Assembly (NCBI RefSeq): GCF_025602895.1
Contig: NW_026516315.1
Location: 86,515-150,514, forward strand
From: Polychytrium aggregatum
Taxonomy: Eukaryota; Chytridiomycota; Chytridiomycetes; Polychytriales
Length of the DNA stretch: 64,000 bases
Reading direction: 5' to 3'
Shown: piece by piece, positions 1 through 9,669 of the stretch
How the letters are laid out: each line of letters opens with the position of its first letter
Position numbering within the stretch: the first letter of the stretch is position 1
Notes under the pieces: generated by a model
What the model saw: the letters and a program-made list of their open reading frames with translations, nothing else
What the model was told of the DNA's origin: nothing
The model's database searches: none
Position numbers and translations under genes: made by a program

Positions 1-1849
1 TAAACAGTCCCAGCTGCGCGGGCAGACAAGCAAGTCTGCCCACGATCTCTTGGCTGCCCAAGTCGATGTGGGTATCGAGCGTATCTGGCAGTAAAACCAG
101 ACGGACAGTGTTGCATCCAATCGGCCTCGAAGCAAACCCGAAACCAACTCAGCATGTCCATCCATTTGTCTGCAGAGTCTCCAAACTCAACTGGCGACCA
201 TGACCCTGGCATACAACCAGTCGCAGGAAGAGCTGGAGTTGCTCAAGCTCAAGCAACTCGAAAGCAAGATGCCGAGTTGGCAGCGCCAGGCCGTGTCCAG
301 CCAGGGCAAGTCCAGCGGTGCAGGTATTGTACTTGATTTGGTACTCTGGCGCCGTATAACCCCGATGGGACCTGGCAACTTGGGTCTCTTTGCTCTCGCT
401 GCTTGGCTTGTACACAAGTAATCATACCAAGGGCCCCAATCGGAGCCTCTGGATGCAAATGCCAACAATGCTCTTGCCATCGCATTTACGATCCCACCCG
501 ACTTGCACAGATCTCCGAAAGATGACTCGCGAGCTCATCATGAAGGATAAGCAGTCATACAGACTCAAGCTCTTCAAGATCGACTCAATGACTCTCCAGG
601 AGTGCCGAGAGCTCCTCAAGGTAGATCCTGTCCCTTGATAGTCAGAACTCAGTCCTATGCGCCTCTCGGCCCCCGTTCAGTTTAATCCTTGCTTACTGAA
701 CCATTCTTGCGGCCTTTCTGGGATGGCATCGACTCGCCCTCATCGCGCTACTAGCAAATCTGTGTGAAGCTCGAAGTGAGCGACGCTGACGAGCTCATGC
801 CCGGCATCGACAAGATCGAAGCGACCATCCGGTTACTGCCCCAAATGCAGCAGGTGGGCCACTGACTGCATTGCCCGCACGGGAGCAACATCATGTCGGG
901 AGACTTGATTGATTTGCCATTCAAGCAAAGCCACTCAGTATGCTGCAATCTGTGCCGCGATATCTAGTTTGTTCGAGAGATCGACTCGATCGTATGGTCT
1001 CCCGAGAAGCGACTCGGTTTACTCTACCCCCAACAAGGCCGACCCCGCGCACCCGATGCTGCTGACGACGGAACCGAGTACTCGGCTCATAGAAGCAGAT
1101 TGCATAAGCTCTCTGAGACCTTGGTGATGATCCAGGCCTGGGCTGCAGGCACGATTGAGCTCGAAGACAAGCGGCGATTCTACAAACAGGTCCACGACCG
1201 CCTCAAGGTTCCTCTGGAAGACGGCAGCAGCCAGGAATGTCTGCGGGTCATTGATCAGTTCTTTGAATCAACTCTACGGACAGCCATGGTACGCCCTTTG
1301 TGAGCGATGCTCTTCTGGTCGACTGGCTCGATGCTCCGTGACAGCAATTGCGCCTTGGGATCCGGGTCCTGTGCTGACCGATTGATGGACTCGTTCGATA
1401 GAACGCTGAGGTCTCGGAGCATGCAGCACGCATGGTCAATCACTTCCGCGACCTGTTCGAAGTCGCCTCGGGCGAGCTGGTGTTCTCCAAGATGAACGAG
1501 GTCTACATCTTCTACAACGAAGCCAAAACAGGTGAGTGCGGGCCACTCGAACACCAACTAGCAGAAGGGCGGATCCTCACGGCTTCTGTGCTGCTCTGGA
1601 CCAGGCATTACAAGGCTCCGAACTGCCCTGGCGATGGGCGCAGATGCACCGACGGTGCGAGTGTTCAACGAGGCTTGCGATGCCATCGAGACCTTCCATG
1701 AGCTTTCTTCGGGTACGTTTGCTCTTGGATGCACATCTGTGCTGTCGTCTGCTCAGCGCAAGTGGAACCACCCCCGAGCCGCTCATGGTCTAATTGTGCA
1801 TGTTGCCCCCACTGACAACGGGACCGCAGCCCTCCGAAGAGAGAAATAG
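1..1849 (+). CDS. CEP70: CEP70-like centrosomal/basal-body protein, C-terminal part (5' end outside window)
   Basis: Partial multi-exon gene. Phase-consistent model: <1..67, 176..323, 511..620, 755..853, 968..1288, 1402..1531, 1605..1712, 1830..1849, with stop TAG at 1847-1849. The first visible exons encode heptad-like coiled coil rich in Q, E, L and K. The 755 and 968 exons encode an alpha-helical segment (PGIDKIEATIRLLPQMQQ, then FVREIDSIVW). The 1402 exon carries a KMNEVY motif followed by an LR..L helix. From memory, this coiled coil plus MNEVY-type C-terminal helical domain matches animal CEP70, a centrosome and basal-body protein that binds gamma-tubulin and microtubules. It would act at the centriole of a flagellated cell. 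The join between the first two exons (donor GTGGGT at 68) is the least certain. Alternative: another centrosomal coiled-coil protein. Identity is inferred from motifs, not a search. Confidence 0.55.
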
Positions 1850-3053
1850 CCAAGCACGTCCCCCCCCGTTGAGTCGAATCTCTTTGAAAATACAAGCGAT
1901 TTGATCAACTTGGCTGCATTCATATTCGTCAGAGGTCGGACAGCAGTTCCGAAGCCACTGCGATTGGCTCGGGTCTTGTCTGTGTGCGGTCTGGAGGGCG
2001 TGCCCAGTCCGAACCACCGATGGAGGTTGGACATCAAGGTGGACCCGGAAGACCGTGCTGCAGTCCCCTGTTGACGACCCGAGTCCGATGCGCCGCTGTC
2101 GCTGTTGATGCATGTCCGTCCAGTGTGAACAGTGAGATGCATGGAGCAAGCAGACACGACGAGGACCAGCGAGTTGCTGCAGATGCGGTCACTGCACACC
2201 AGGGCAAGAGCACATTCCCAGAATCAATTCACAAGCAAAGAGCAGAATCGCGACCGCTCAACAGAGTCCATAACAACAGTGCGAGTGCCGATCAATGCCA
2301 TTCAGCCAGGCGGCCGATCAACAGTCCATAGAGTGCGCCGGCCATTATGGCATTGATCGCCGGGTGCCATTGCTGGTCTTGCGGTTGCTGCTGGGCACCG
2401 GTCTATGCGGTGCCGAGACACCATCAGCCGAGACACCATCAGCCGAGACACCATATGCCGAGACTCCATATGCCGAGACTCCATCGGCCGGTGCCCCATC
2501 CGCTCATCCCGCGCCCGCCTTTTGGCCATTGCCCGCCATTGACCCGCTCTGGTCCATCCATTCCACACCCATCCCATCACCGCCCCACCGCCTCGCTCCA
2601 TCGGTCTATTCCACCCCATCTCATCTCATCTCGTCCAGCCCGCTGAACCTGGGGGCCAGCGCCAATCTCAGCATCGCATCGCACTGCTCCCCCCCCCCGA
2701 ACCGCCTCTCGGCCTCGAGGATTGCTCTTCCCCGAGTCTGTTCACCCCCGGCCCACTCCACATCCGCACGGCGATCCCAAACCGCCATCCTTTCGCCTGT
2801 CCACCCCGTGGGTCTCGCCTTTTTTTGCTGTGCCTTTCGTCACAGTATCTGCTTTTGACAAACACGCCGCTCAACCTGGTCGCCACCAACGGCCCGGCGG
2901 CCTCCCGCTTCGATACACCCTGCTCGGCTTGCCTTCCCGACATCCGCAAGCCAAAGCACCCTGCTTCCAGGCCGTCTACTCACGTCCCTTTCTCTCGTTC
3001 ACTTGTTGCCCCGTGTTCCCAGCCCCGTCTCTGTCGTTGCCCCGCTCTCAGCC
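1850..3053. other. Intergenic region upstream of the RhoGEF gene
   Basis: I see no gene here. It holds a 15-bp tandem repeat (2412-2501) and, from about 2500 to 3050, a strongly pyrimidine-rich, CCATC-rich sense strand running up to the RhoGEF start. That composition looks like promoter or 5' leader. Open frames here (for example 2295-2858) translate to low-complexity Ser/Pro/His sequence and have no recognisable domain. Confidence 0.6.
2412..2501. repeat. 15-bp tandem repeat, five full units plus a degenerate one
   Basis: Units of the form GCCGAGACACCATCA are repeated five times with drift towards GCCGAGACTCCATAT, followed by a degenerate sixth copy at 2487-2501. Because the unit is a multiple of three it leaves frames open, which explains the spurious reading frames across it. 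Confidence 0.85.
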
Positions 3054-4910
3054 ATGATGGACTCTGTCGAGATTGACTCACTGCCCCTTTCGACCCTCAT
3101 CGAGAGCTCGGTCAGCTCGCTGGCCGCCTTCAGCTTGGTCGAGGAGACCCAGGACGAGCGCATATGGAGCAGCATGATGGACAAGCAGCTTCGCAAGGCG
3201 CCGTCGTCGCTGTCGTTTCGCTCGGCAAGCCTCCAGTCCCGTCAGGACGAGTTGCATACACAAGTCGCCATATCCGTTGGCCCACGATCCAATTCTTCGC
3301 TCTCCGAGTATGAGACCCTCTGCTCGGCGACCCCGCATCGAGACTTTGTCTCGCTCGAGTCCCACCTGGACTATCTCGAGTCGATAGAGGTCCAGAAAGT
3401 GCTGTCCGAAATCAGCCAGTTCCCAAAGGCATTCATCTACGAGCGCGAGACGATAACGGACAGGCCTTCGTCGGCAGTGTCTCAGCAGCTCGTCGACGAG
3501 CTCCTGGCGACCGAGGAGACCTACGTCAGCGAGCTCAACAGCCTCATCCAGCTGTACGTGCATCCATTCAAGGGAGACCCTGCCGTCGACGCCGATGTCT
3601 TCTCGTCGTTCTTTGCAAACATCGAAGTCATCTACGAGTTGCACCGAGACAAGATCCTGCCGGCTCTGCAGCGAGCATGCGCCCCATCAAGCAGCCCCTC
3701 TGCCGACCCTGCAGCAGCCGAGGCCGCTCCTGGGTCTGAGCTACTCCCACCCGCAGCCAACATCGATCTGGAGGACAATATCGGTCGGGCCTTTTTCGAT
3801 ATGTCGCTCTCCTTGGTGGTGTATGAGCCCTATCTGTCGTCGCTCGACCGCATCCTGCACAACGTCAAGCGCTGTGCCGCACCGCCGTCGTCCGAGCCGC
3901 TGAAGCTCTGGTTCAAGAATCCCAAGGTCTGGACCCACCGTCGCTTGATGCGGCGAATCATGCGCAAGGCAGCTGCCCATTCCTCGCACTCGCAAATCAA
4001 CCTGGGCGCCTATCTGCTGCTGCCGCTGCAGCGCTTGACCCGATACAACATGTTCCTCGAGCGACTCGTCCGCAGCACCGATTCCAAGATCCTCCTGCAG
4101 CAGAAGGGCGGGCTGGGTCTGGTTCGAGGCTATGCACGTATTCGGGGGCTGGTCCAGGCGCTCAACGAAATCAAGCGCTCCAGCGAGTCGGTCCTGAAAG
4201 CCCAGCAGGTGTGCACGTCGCTCTCGCTTCCCAAGAAGCAGGACGAGCGTAGCCTCATCAAGGAGCTCAAGAACAAGACCAGCGTCCCTGATCTGAAAGC
4301 CGCCGACATTTCTGCGAGCAGCCATGCAAGCAGACCGCGAGAGAGCTTTGTTATTCTCAAGGAAGGCACTCTGTGGCTCGACCGCATTGTGCGCTTCAAA
4401 TCTCGTCCAAAGTACAACACGGAGCTGTCCATGTCATCCACAAGCGTTTCTTCTGGCGTCGTAGAAAAGATCAAGATCATCGGCACTCGGGTGCGAGTGA
4501 TGCTCTTTACCGATGGCACTCTGGTCTGCTGCCACAACTCGCAGTCCAAAGGCCGACTCAAGGTTGTGTGGACGACCAAGTTGACTTCTCAGTATCGTCC
4601 CTTTGACAACGGCAACTGCTCGGTCTCGATCGTCAGCTGCGCCGAAATGCTGTCCATCGAAGTTCCCCGGCCGAGCACGCCCGATTCCGGCCTACCCCGC
4701 CAGCATCCAAAGCCCAAAGACCGACGGCTATCCGGGCACTTTCGAGCTCTGGAGCCGATTCCGGAGGACGTATCTGTTGCTCCAGATATACGACTCAAAA
4801 TCGCGCTGGCAGCCAAAGCAGCGTATCTGTCGGGATCCAAGGAGGAACTGGAGGAGTGGCAGGTCGATCTCATCAAGCTGCTCCGCATCATGTCAACCAA
4901 TCCTCGCTAG
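3054..4910 (+). CDS. Dbl-homology Rho guanine-nucleotide exchange factor (DH plus PH-like)
   Basis: Single-exon gene, 618 aa from the tandem ATGs at 3054/3057; in-frame sequence upstream has no ATG before the pyrimidine-rich leader. Residues about 144-375 form a DH domain: ELLATEETYVSELNSL (helix alpha1/CR1), then VFSSFFANIEVIYELH, then the CR3 helix with LLLPLQRLTRYNMFLERL. Residues about 410-610 resemble a PH domain (FVILKEGTLWLDRIVRF ... VRVMLFTDGTLVCC ... closing helix EEWQVDLIKLL). DH domains catalyse GDP release from Rho, Rac or Cdc42; the adjacent PH domain usually supports membrane binding. The acidic N-terminal about 140 residues are unrecognised. No LIM, SH3 or CNH domain is visible, so the Rho target cannot be guessed. 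It converges on the UBA-TIR gene. Confidence 0.85.
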   Translation: MMDSVEIDSLPLSTLIESSVSSLAAFSLVEETQDERIWSSMMDKQLRKAPSSLSFRSASLQSRQDELHTQVAISVGPRSNSSLSEYETLCSATPHRDFVSLESHLDYLESIEVQKVLSEISQFPKAFIYERETITDRPSSAVSQQLVDELLATEETYVSELNSLIQLYVHPFKGDPAVDADVFSSFFANIEVIYELHRDKILPALQRACAPSSSPSADPAAAEAAPGSELLPPAANIDLEDNIGRAFFDMSLSLVVYEPYLSSLDRILHNVKRCAAPPSSEPLKLWFKNPKVWTHRRLMRRIMRKAAAHSSHSQINLGAYLLLPLQRLTRYNMFLERLVRSTDSKILLQQKGGLGLVRGYARIRGLVQALNEIKRSSESVLKAQQVCTSLSLPKKQDERSLIKELKNKTSVPDLKAADISASSHASRPRESFVILKEGTLWLDRIVRFKSRPKYNTELSMSSTSVSSGVVEKIKIIGTRVRVMLFTDGTLVCCHNSQSKGRLKVVWTTKLTSQYRPFDNGNCSVSIVSCAEMLSIEVPRPSTPDSGLPRQHPKPKDRRLSGHFRALEPIPEDVSVAPDIRLKIALAAKAAYLSGSKEELEEWQVDLIKLLRIMSTNPR

Positions 4911-5524
4911 CCCGATCGCTCTCTTGGATGGTCCCGGCTGGCGCTCCAGACTGGACCAGTGTTCAATTTTCCGCTTCCTCTACGATAGACCCTTCACTCA
5001 TGCAATCCCTGCGACCGCTCTGCGCTCAGCGACCGCTTTCTCTCGCATCTTTCTGCCCCTCTCCTTAATGATTGCCTTCTCGGCTTCCACTCAGCTGCTT
5101 CCGTTTTCGAACACTTACCCGACCGCCTCTCGTCCGTCTCGCGCAGCGCTACCTTCTGCACAGCTCCGGTTTGTTACTGTCAACCCCCGAACCTCGACGA
5201 GAGTCTGCCCCCTCATTGATACCATGACTTTTGCGTCCGCTCGATCGATTCGAAGCGGGGCCAGCAACCGTCATACTATCTGTTGTTTGTTTTTTGTTTC
5301 CCCGTATCCCGTAGCGAACGCCGCGAGCCTTACTTTCCCCACCCCTGGCTCTTATCTTTTGTTGTTGTTGTTGTCCAAGCTACTATTTCAAATTTTTGCA
5401 ATATACAATGTGTCCCAACCCAACTCCTCCTGATGGATCAGCCTGGTGCCCAAGCGCTTCGTACGCAAAAGCTATATGCGGTAGCATATCGCCATGGGCC
5501 GTTGAGCTTCCGACGCGGTCGAGA
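4911..5524. other. Convergent intergenic spacer (two 3' ends)
   Basis: This stretch lies between the RhoGEF stop and the UBA-TIR stop and should hold both 3' UTRs. I see C/T-rich sequence and a short TTG run near 5358-5374. The long plus-strand frame crossing it overlaps the RhoGEF 3' end in another frame and has no domain. Confidence 0.6.
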
Positions 5525-7534
5525 CTACTTGGACCAGGGTGATGTCTGTGCCTTCTCGCGCTCGGTGATCATTTTCTGCTGCAAAGTGACGGCTCTGATA
5601 TATATGGTCGTAAACTTCATTGATCGAATTGGGGGAAACATTGAAATCTGGATTGGAATGTCAAGATCAAAGTGCTTAAGTACGTTTCTGAGCTGTATGA
5701 GGAAGTTGTTCCTATCGACCGAGTTGAGGGTCACCACAAGCAATCGGTGGAATCCAGTTCGCGTGAGCGCATAGCCAAGGTTGTGGTACGGATAGCTGGT
5801 AGGGATTCGGGTGCACTCAGCACCGAGGGTTGAAAAGTATGCGAACTGGACATCCGGATCTGTGCTTGTCTTGAGCTTCTCCGCGATGGATTCATAACCA
5901 CGCGCCAAAATCGTTCGAAATGCCAGTGTCTTGGTGGACTCCAGATACCCAGTGTTTTGGGGATAGATCGTCGCATCCAAGGCGTTGAAGACGGAGTCGA
6001 AGACACGACGGCCCAGGGGCGTGAGATGCTCATACGTGGCATCCAGGAACTCCATGGGCTCTCCCGGGAAAAACTGGAAGGGCGCTACCACACACCGAGG
6101 AGCTGCAGCTGGCATCGCGTTTGGCACAGTATCAAACTTGGCGATGGTGGTGGGAGGCGGCGCGGGGGGCTGGGTTTGCAGCGGTTGCTGAGGTTGCTGG
6201 GATTGCTGAGGCTGTTGAGGTTGCTGGAGTTGCTGGAGTTGTTTTTGGCGACCAAGGACATCGGTAAAGATCTTGGCAAGTTGATCGAGGGTGCTGTCGA
6301 TGTCGCTTGAGATGTGGTGGATGCTCTGGATGGAAAAGATAGTCTCCATGACCTGCCGAATGGTTTTGGTGTGGGGACTGCGTGGATGATTGTGCAGCTC
6401 GTCCGGGAACTGGTCGAGGCGGGGGTGGGTGAACATCTTGATGTAACCCTCGCCGCTCTCGGCCACGTAGAGCGGGATGATCTCGATCTTGCCCTGGAGC
6501 CACAGGTTCACAGCAAACTCCCACTACAAAACCAAGTCGCGGCATCGGACAAGTGGGACGATAAGTAACGGTCGATATGATGGCCGACATAACGGCCTGT
6601 GATGGCTCGAGTTGATCCGCAGCTATTGCGGCGGATTGCAAATCGAGGCAAAAATCGCTGCCGGACATTGCCTGCCGCCACCGGAGCTCCGGGTTCCTGG
6701 GACGGCAAAGTCCGGCAAAATGAGCGGCAGTTCCTCGATTCGAAATCAGAAAAAAGGAAGCCCACAAACCTCAAGCAGCAGATTGTCGTCCCCAGAGTTG
6801 GCCAGGATACTCTCGAGCGCCTTGTTGCTGATGAGCAAAACGGCGATTCTCGAGTTGGCCAGCCCCTTCAAAAAGCCATCTTCCCACGCTTTCCCATAGG
6901 CTAGGCAGTTGGCATCGAGATAGGCGTGAGGCAGTTGGACCGATGCTCCAGAAGCGTACATCGTTAGGCAGTTGACGAAGCGGCTCGACTGGAGACTCAA
7001 GGCCAGCTTGTTGGCGACGTTGCTCTCGGACGAAACCCGGTAGGAGATGAAAAAATCGTGGACGGTGATGCCGTTGCGACATTTCCAGGCATTATGGACT
7101 GCGGGTGCAGGGCTGAAGGCATTCGAATACTGGCCAGGGGCCGGTGTGGTTGTCGCCGAGAGCGAAGGAGCATCGTCGTTGTCCTGGACGAGCAAAAGAC
7201 AGAGCCGGATCAGACGAGACAAGGAAGACGGCTTGCGGAAACAGCCCCGTTCGACCCAGCCGCTGCTTTGGCCACCGAATCAGTCGCTGGCATTGACAAG
7301 CCGGCAGGTGAGTCCAAGTCAAGGTTACCGAAAGGAGAAGGTCCACGGCCGCATCCATGTTGTTGTTGGTCTTGCCGAGGGCCTGCACGGCCCTGGCTTT
7401 GGGGAATCCCATTTGCACTAGCTGCTCGGCGAGGGCATCGATGGTTGCTGTGGCGAGAAACAGAGTCAGTCAACAAAGCCGGGTCGACGAAGGGGCGCAC
7501 CGAAACAGGAACGACGAGCGGTACCGAGCGACAT
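5525..7534 (-). CDS. UBA-TIR domain fusion protein
   Basis: Four exons, all phases consistent: complement(5525..6523, 6770..7183, 7329..7447, 7501..7534), 521 aa. Exon 1 gives MSLGTARRSCF. Exon 2 encodes a UBA domain (about residues 12-51; ALAEQLVQMGFPKARAVQAL with the MGF loop and the DAAVDLLL helix 3). Residues about 92-230 form a TIR domain: HDFFISYRVSS (strand A, box 1), YLDANCLAYGKAWEDGF (BB loop), SRIAVLLIS (strand D), then LLEWEFAVNLW, whose Glu residues sit where the NADase Glu of catalytic TIRs lies. A poly-Gln/Pro linker (about residues 265-300) leads to a C-terminal region of about 200 aa that I do not recognise. UBA binds ubiquitin; TIR domains act as NAD+-cleaving enzymes or assembly modules. 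A ubiquitin-linked NADase or scaffold is inference. It is divergent from the 8495 gene. Confidence 0.8.
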
Positions 7535-8494
7535 GGTGAGCAGGTTCGGTCGAGGAGCAGGAGACGCAGAAGGACGGGGAGATCGAGGGGCGAAGCTGCT
7601 CCGAAGCCGGACCGAACTCGCCGCAGTCGAGAACATCTGGGAGGCCTTGTTCCATGCGTGTGGCTGGCCAAGTGCGGCTGCTTGGGTCGCACGAGCGGGC
7701 ATGCCAGTGCGCGTGTTTGCACAGCGAGCGTCGCACAGCAGAACGCCATGGACACGCGGCCCGTGATTTGGCTCGGCTCGGTTCGGTTCGGCTATTTGTG
7801 GGTCTGTCCCACCCGTGTTGTGATCGTGGTTCCGGAGATCCGCACGATTGTACCTCCAGCGCAGCACCCGCTCAGGACGCACTTGATGCGATGTGCTCGG
7901 CAGGATGCATGACGGAGACAGCGTTGGTCCTGCTGGATGGTCTGTGTCGTCGCTGGTGGAGTCCGCTGCTTCGACGGAGCCGCGAGCAATCCCGAGGCCG
8001 CGCAAGGCACCCCAGCGACCAGAACGACCAAACACCGCCGCCGTTTGCTGAGCAGCACTTGGCCCCAGAGTTGCAGGAAGCAGAGTGTATCGCCGTCGGA
8101 TCCCCGAGCCACCAGGAGGGCCGCCACCCAACAGGGCGAGGATCACCTGCCCCACAAGGGTCACCAACGCGAGCAAATTTGCGCCCCCGCAGAGTTCAAG
8201 CATGCCTCCTTGGGCCGAGCCGAACCGCAACAAGGGACGACAGCGCCATGGTGGTCTTCATGCATCGCACCAGCGGCTCCTGTCCCTTTTCGCTTTTTTT
8301 CCGCTCACCCAGGTATAAACGGGGGTGCCCAGAGAGCGACCTGGACCGGCGACGGCGACCCCTCACACCTCCAAGCCAACGAGCCCCAGGCCGGACCTCT
8401 GCTCCAGGCCTCTCAAGTTCTGCTCCTCAGCGCCTCATATACTCCGTTTCAACTCCGTCCCAGTCCTCGCCCCGTTGCTGTCAGATTCACAACC
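7535..8494. other. Divergent promoter region
   Basis: About 1 kb between the starts of the UBA-TIR gene (-) and the small secreted protein gene (+). It is GC-rich, with long overlapping frames on both strands but no domain. A TATAAA box lies at 8314-8319, the most likely core promoter element for the plus-strand gene. Confidence 0.6.
8314..8319 (+). promoter_or_regulatory. TATA box, candidate promoter of the secreted protein gene
   Basis: TATAAA in the context AGGTATAAACGGGG, 176 nt upstream of the ATG at 8495. The distance would leave a 5' UTR of roughly 140-150 nt. No transcript evidence. Confidence 0.4.
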
Positions 8495-8947
8495 ATGTTC
8501 AAGATGACAACCTTCCTCGTCGCCCTCCTGGTTCTCCTGCCCACCTGCCTTGCTTGGCAACTCGATGTCGTGTTCTACAAGGACGCCAACTATGGTGGAT
8601 CCGCCATTGACTTTCAGATCCACGATAGCCTCGAGTGCTACAACATCCAAGAGTGCTTCAACGACGAAATGTCGAGTCTCAAGGTCACCTCCAGCTGTGA
8701 CATCCCCGCTGGCTTGATGCTCAACCTTTATGCCGACATCCAGTGTCCCTGGAACGACTGGAGCGGCACTTGCCTTCTTGATGGCACGACCACCTGGTCA
8801 GGGCTGATTTACCTTGTGCCCTGCCAGACCGTTTCTGTTCCCTGGATTGGTTCGTGTCTGAACGACCAAGTTAGCGCTTTCATGGCCATGGAGAACTGGC
8901 AGAGCAACTTTTGGTGGAACTCTGGCCAGTATACTTTCTCGTGCTAA
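8495..8947 (+). CDS. Small secreted beta/gamma-crystallin-like protein
   Basis: Intronless, 150 aa. Residues 1-20 are a clear signal peptide: Lys near the N-terminus, hydrophobic core FLVALLVLL, and a likely cleavage after CLA before WQLDVV. The mature protein has eight cysteines, so four disulfides are possible. VVFYKDANYGGSAIDF resembles the first Greek-key strand signature (F/Y-x-D-x-N-Y/F-x-G) of beta/gamma-crystallins, and LMLNLYADIQCPWNDW could start a second motif. The family includes Ca2+-binding extracellular proteins in microbes; role here is unknown. Alternatives: a generic cysteine-rich secreted protein or effector. The fold call rests on one visible motif. Confidence 0.6.
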   Translation: MFKMTTFLVALLVLLPTCLAWQLDVVFYKDANYGGSAIDFQIHDSLECYNIQECFNDEMSSLKVTSSCDIPAGLMLNLYADIQCPWNDWSGTCLLDGTTTWSGLIYLVPCQTVSVPWIGSCLNDQVSAFMAMENWQSNFWWNSGQYTFSC

Positions 8948-9669
8948 ATATAATGTACTGTTATTCTATGAACGGGATATCCGAGTGAGGAGTGAGTGGG
9001 CCGGTCGGAGTGCGAAACCGCCGAAGGAAGCGGCGCCAGTCCGGGGGATACAGTATGTGTGCTAGAATCGCTCTGTTCGGCGAAGCAAGCTCTGCACACA
9101 TCACAATCGCATGCGATGGGGCGGATGGATATCGTACACTTACATCGCTCGCCGCTGTTGCGATGGATGGTGGTGCTCCCGGGCACCCTGGACGAAGAAA
9201 ATGTGCTGCTCGTCACAAGATGCAGAGCGCTCTGCCTCATTTTCGATAGCCACTGGATCGAGCGCGCAAGGACAACCATGAACCTGGCGGACCGAGAAAT
9301 GCCCGTTTTGATCCGATCCATTCAATCAGGCTTGATCGCTCATGCCAGATTGAATCTGGTCGTATTTCCTGTCTCAGCCCCCATCGGGCCTGGACAGTGT
9401 CAATGCAGGAACGCTGACCCTGATCCCTATTTCTTGCTCTTGTCCCTCAAATAGCCATCCTCGACTCGCCTCGACGGCTGTTGGCGACACTTTGCCAGCC
9501 GAGCACCCGCTCCTCCGTCGGTCACCCATCCAGCGTACACTGCGCTTACTATCGTCGCGTCATTCGGCGGTCGCTTAGTACGATCGGCCTCCGTCGCTTG
9601 GTGCGATCAGTTTTCTTTACTTACTACCATCTACCTCTGTCGTCTGAAGGTATCGGCCTTCATCACACC
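8948..9669. other. Intergenic region upstream of the adenylyl cyclase gene
   Basis: No gene recognised. It begins with the AT-rich 3' end of the secreted protein gene and ends in a C/T-rich leader before the cyclase ATG. Confidence 0.55.

Noticed and set aside
2295-2858. 187-codon frame with AETPSAETPY repeats as a secreted repeat protein
   Set aside because: Result of the 15-bp tandem repeat; no signal peptide and the rest is C/T-rich leader sequence.
4603-5433. 276-codon plus-strand frame across the RhoGEF 3' end
   Set aside because: Overlaps the real DH/PH gene in another frame and gives Ser/Pro/Arg-rich sequence without a domain.
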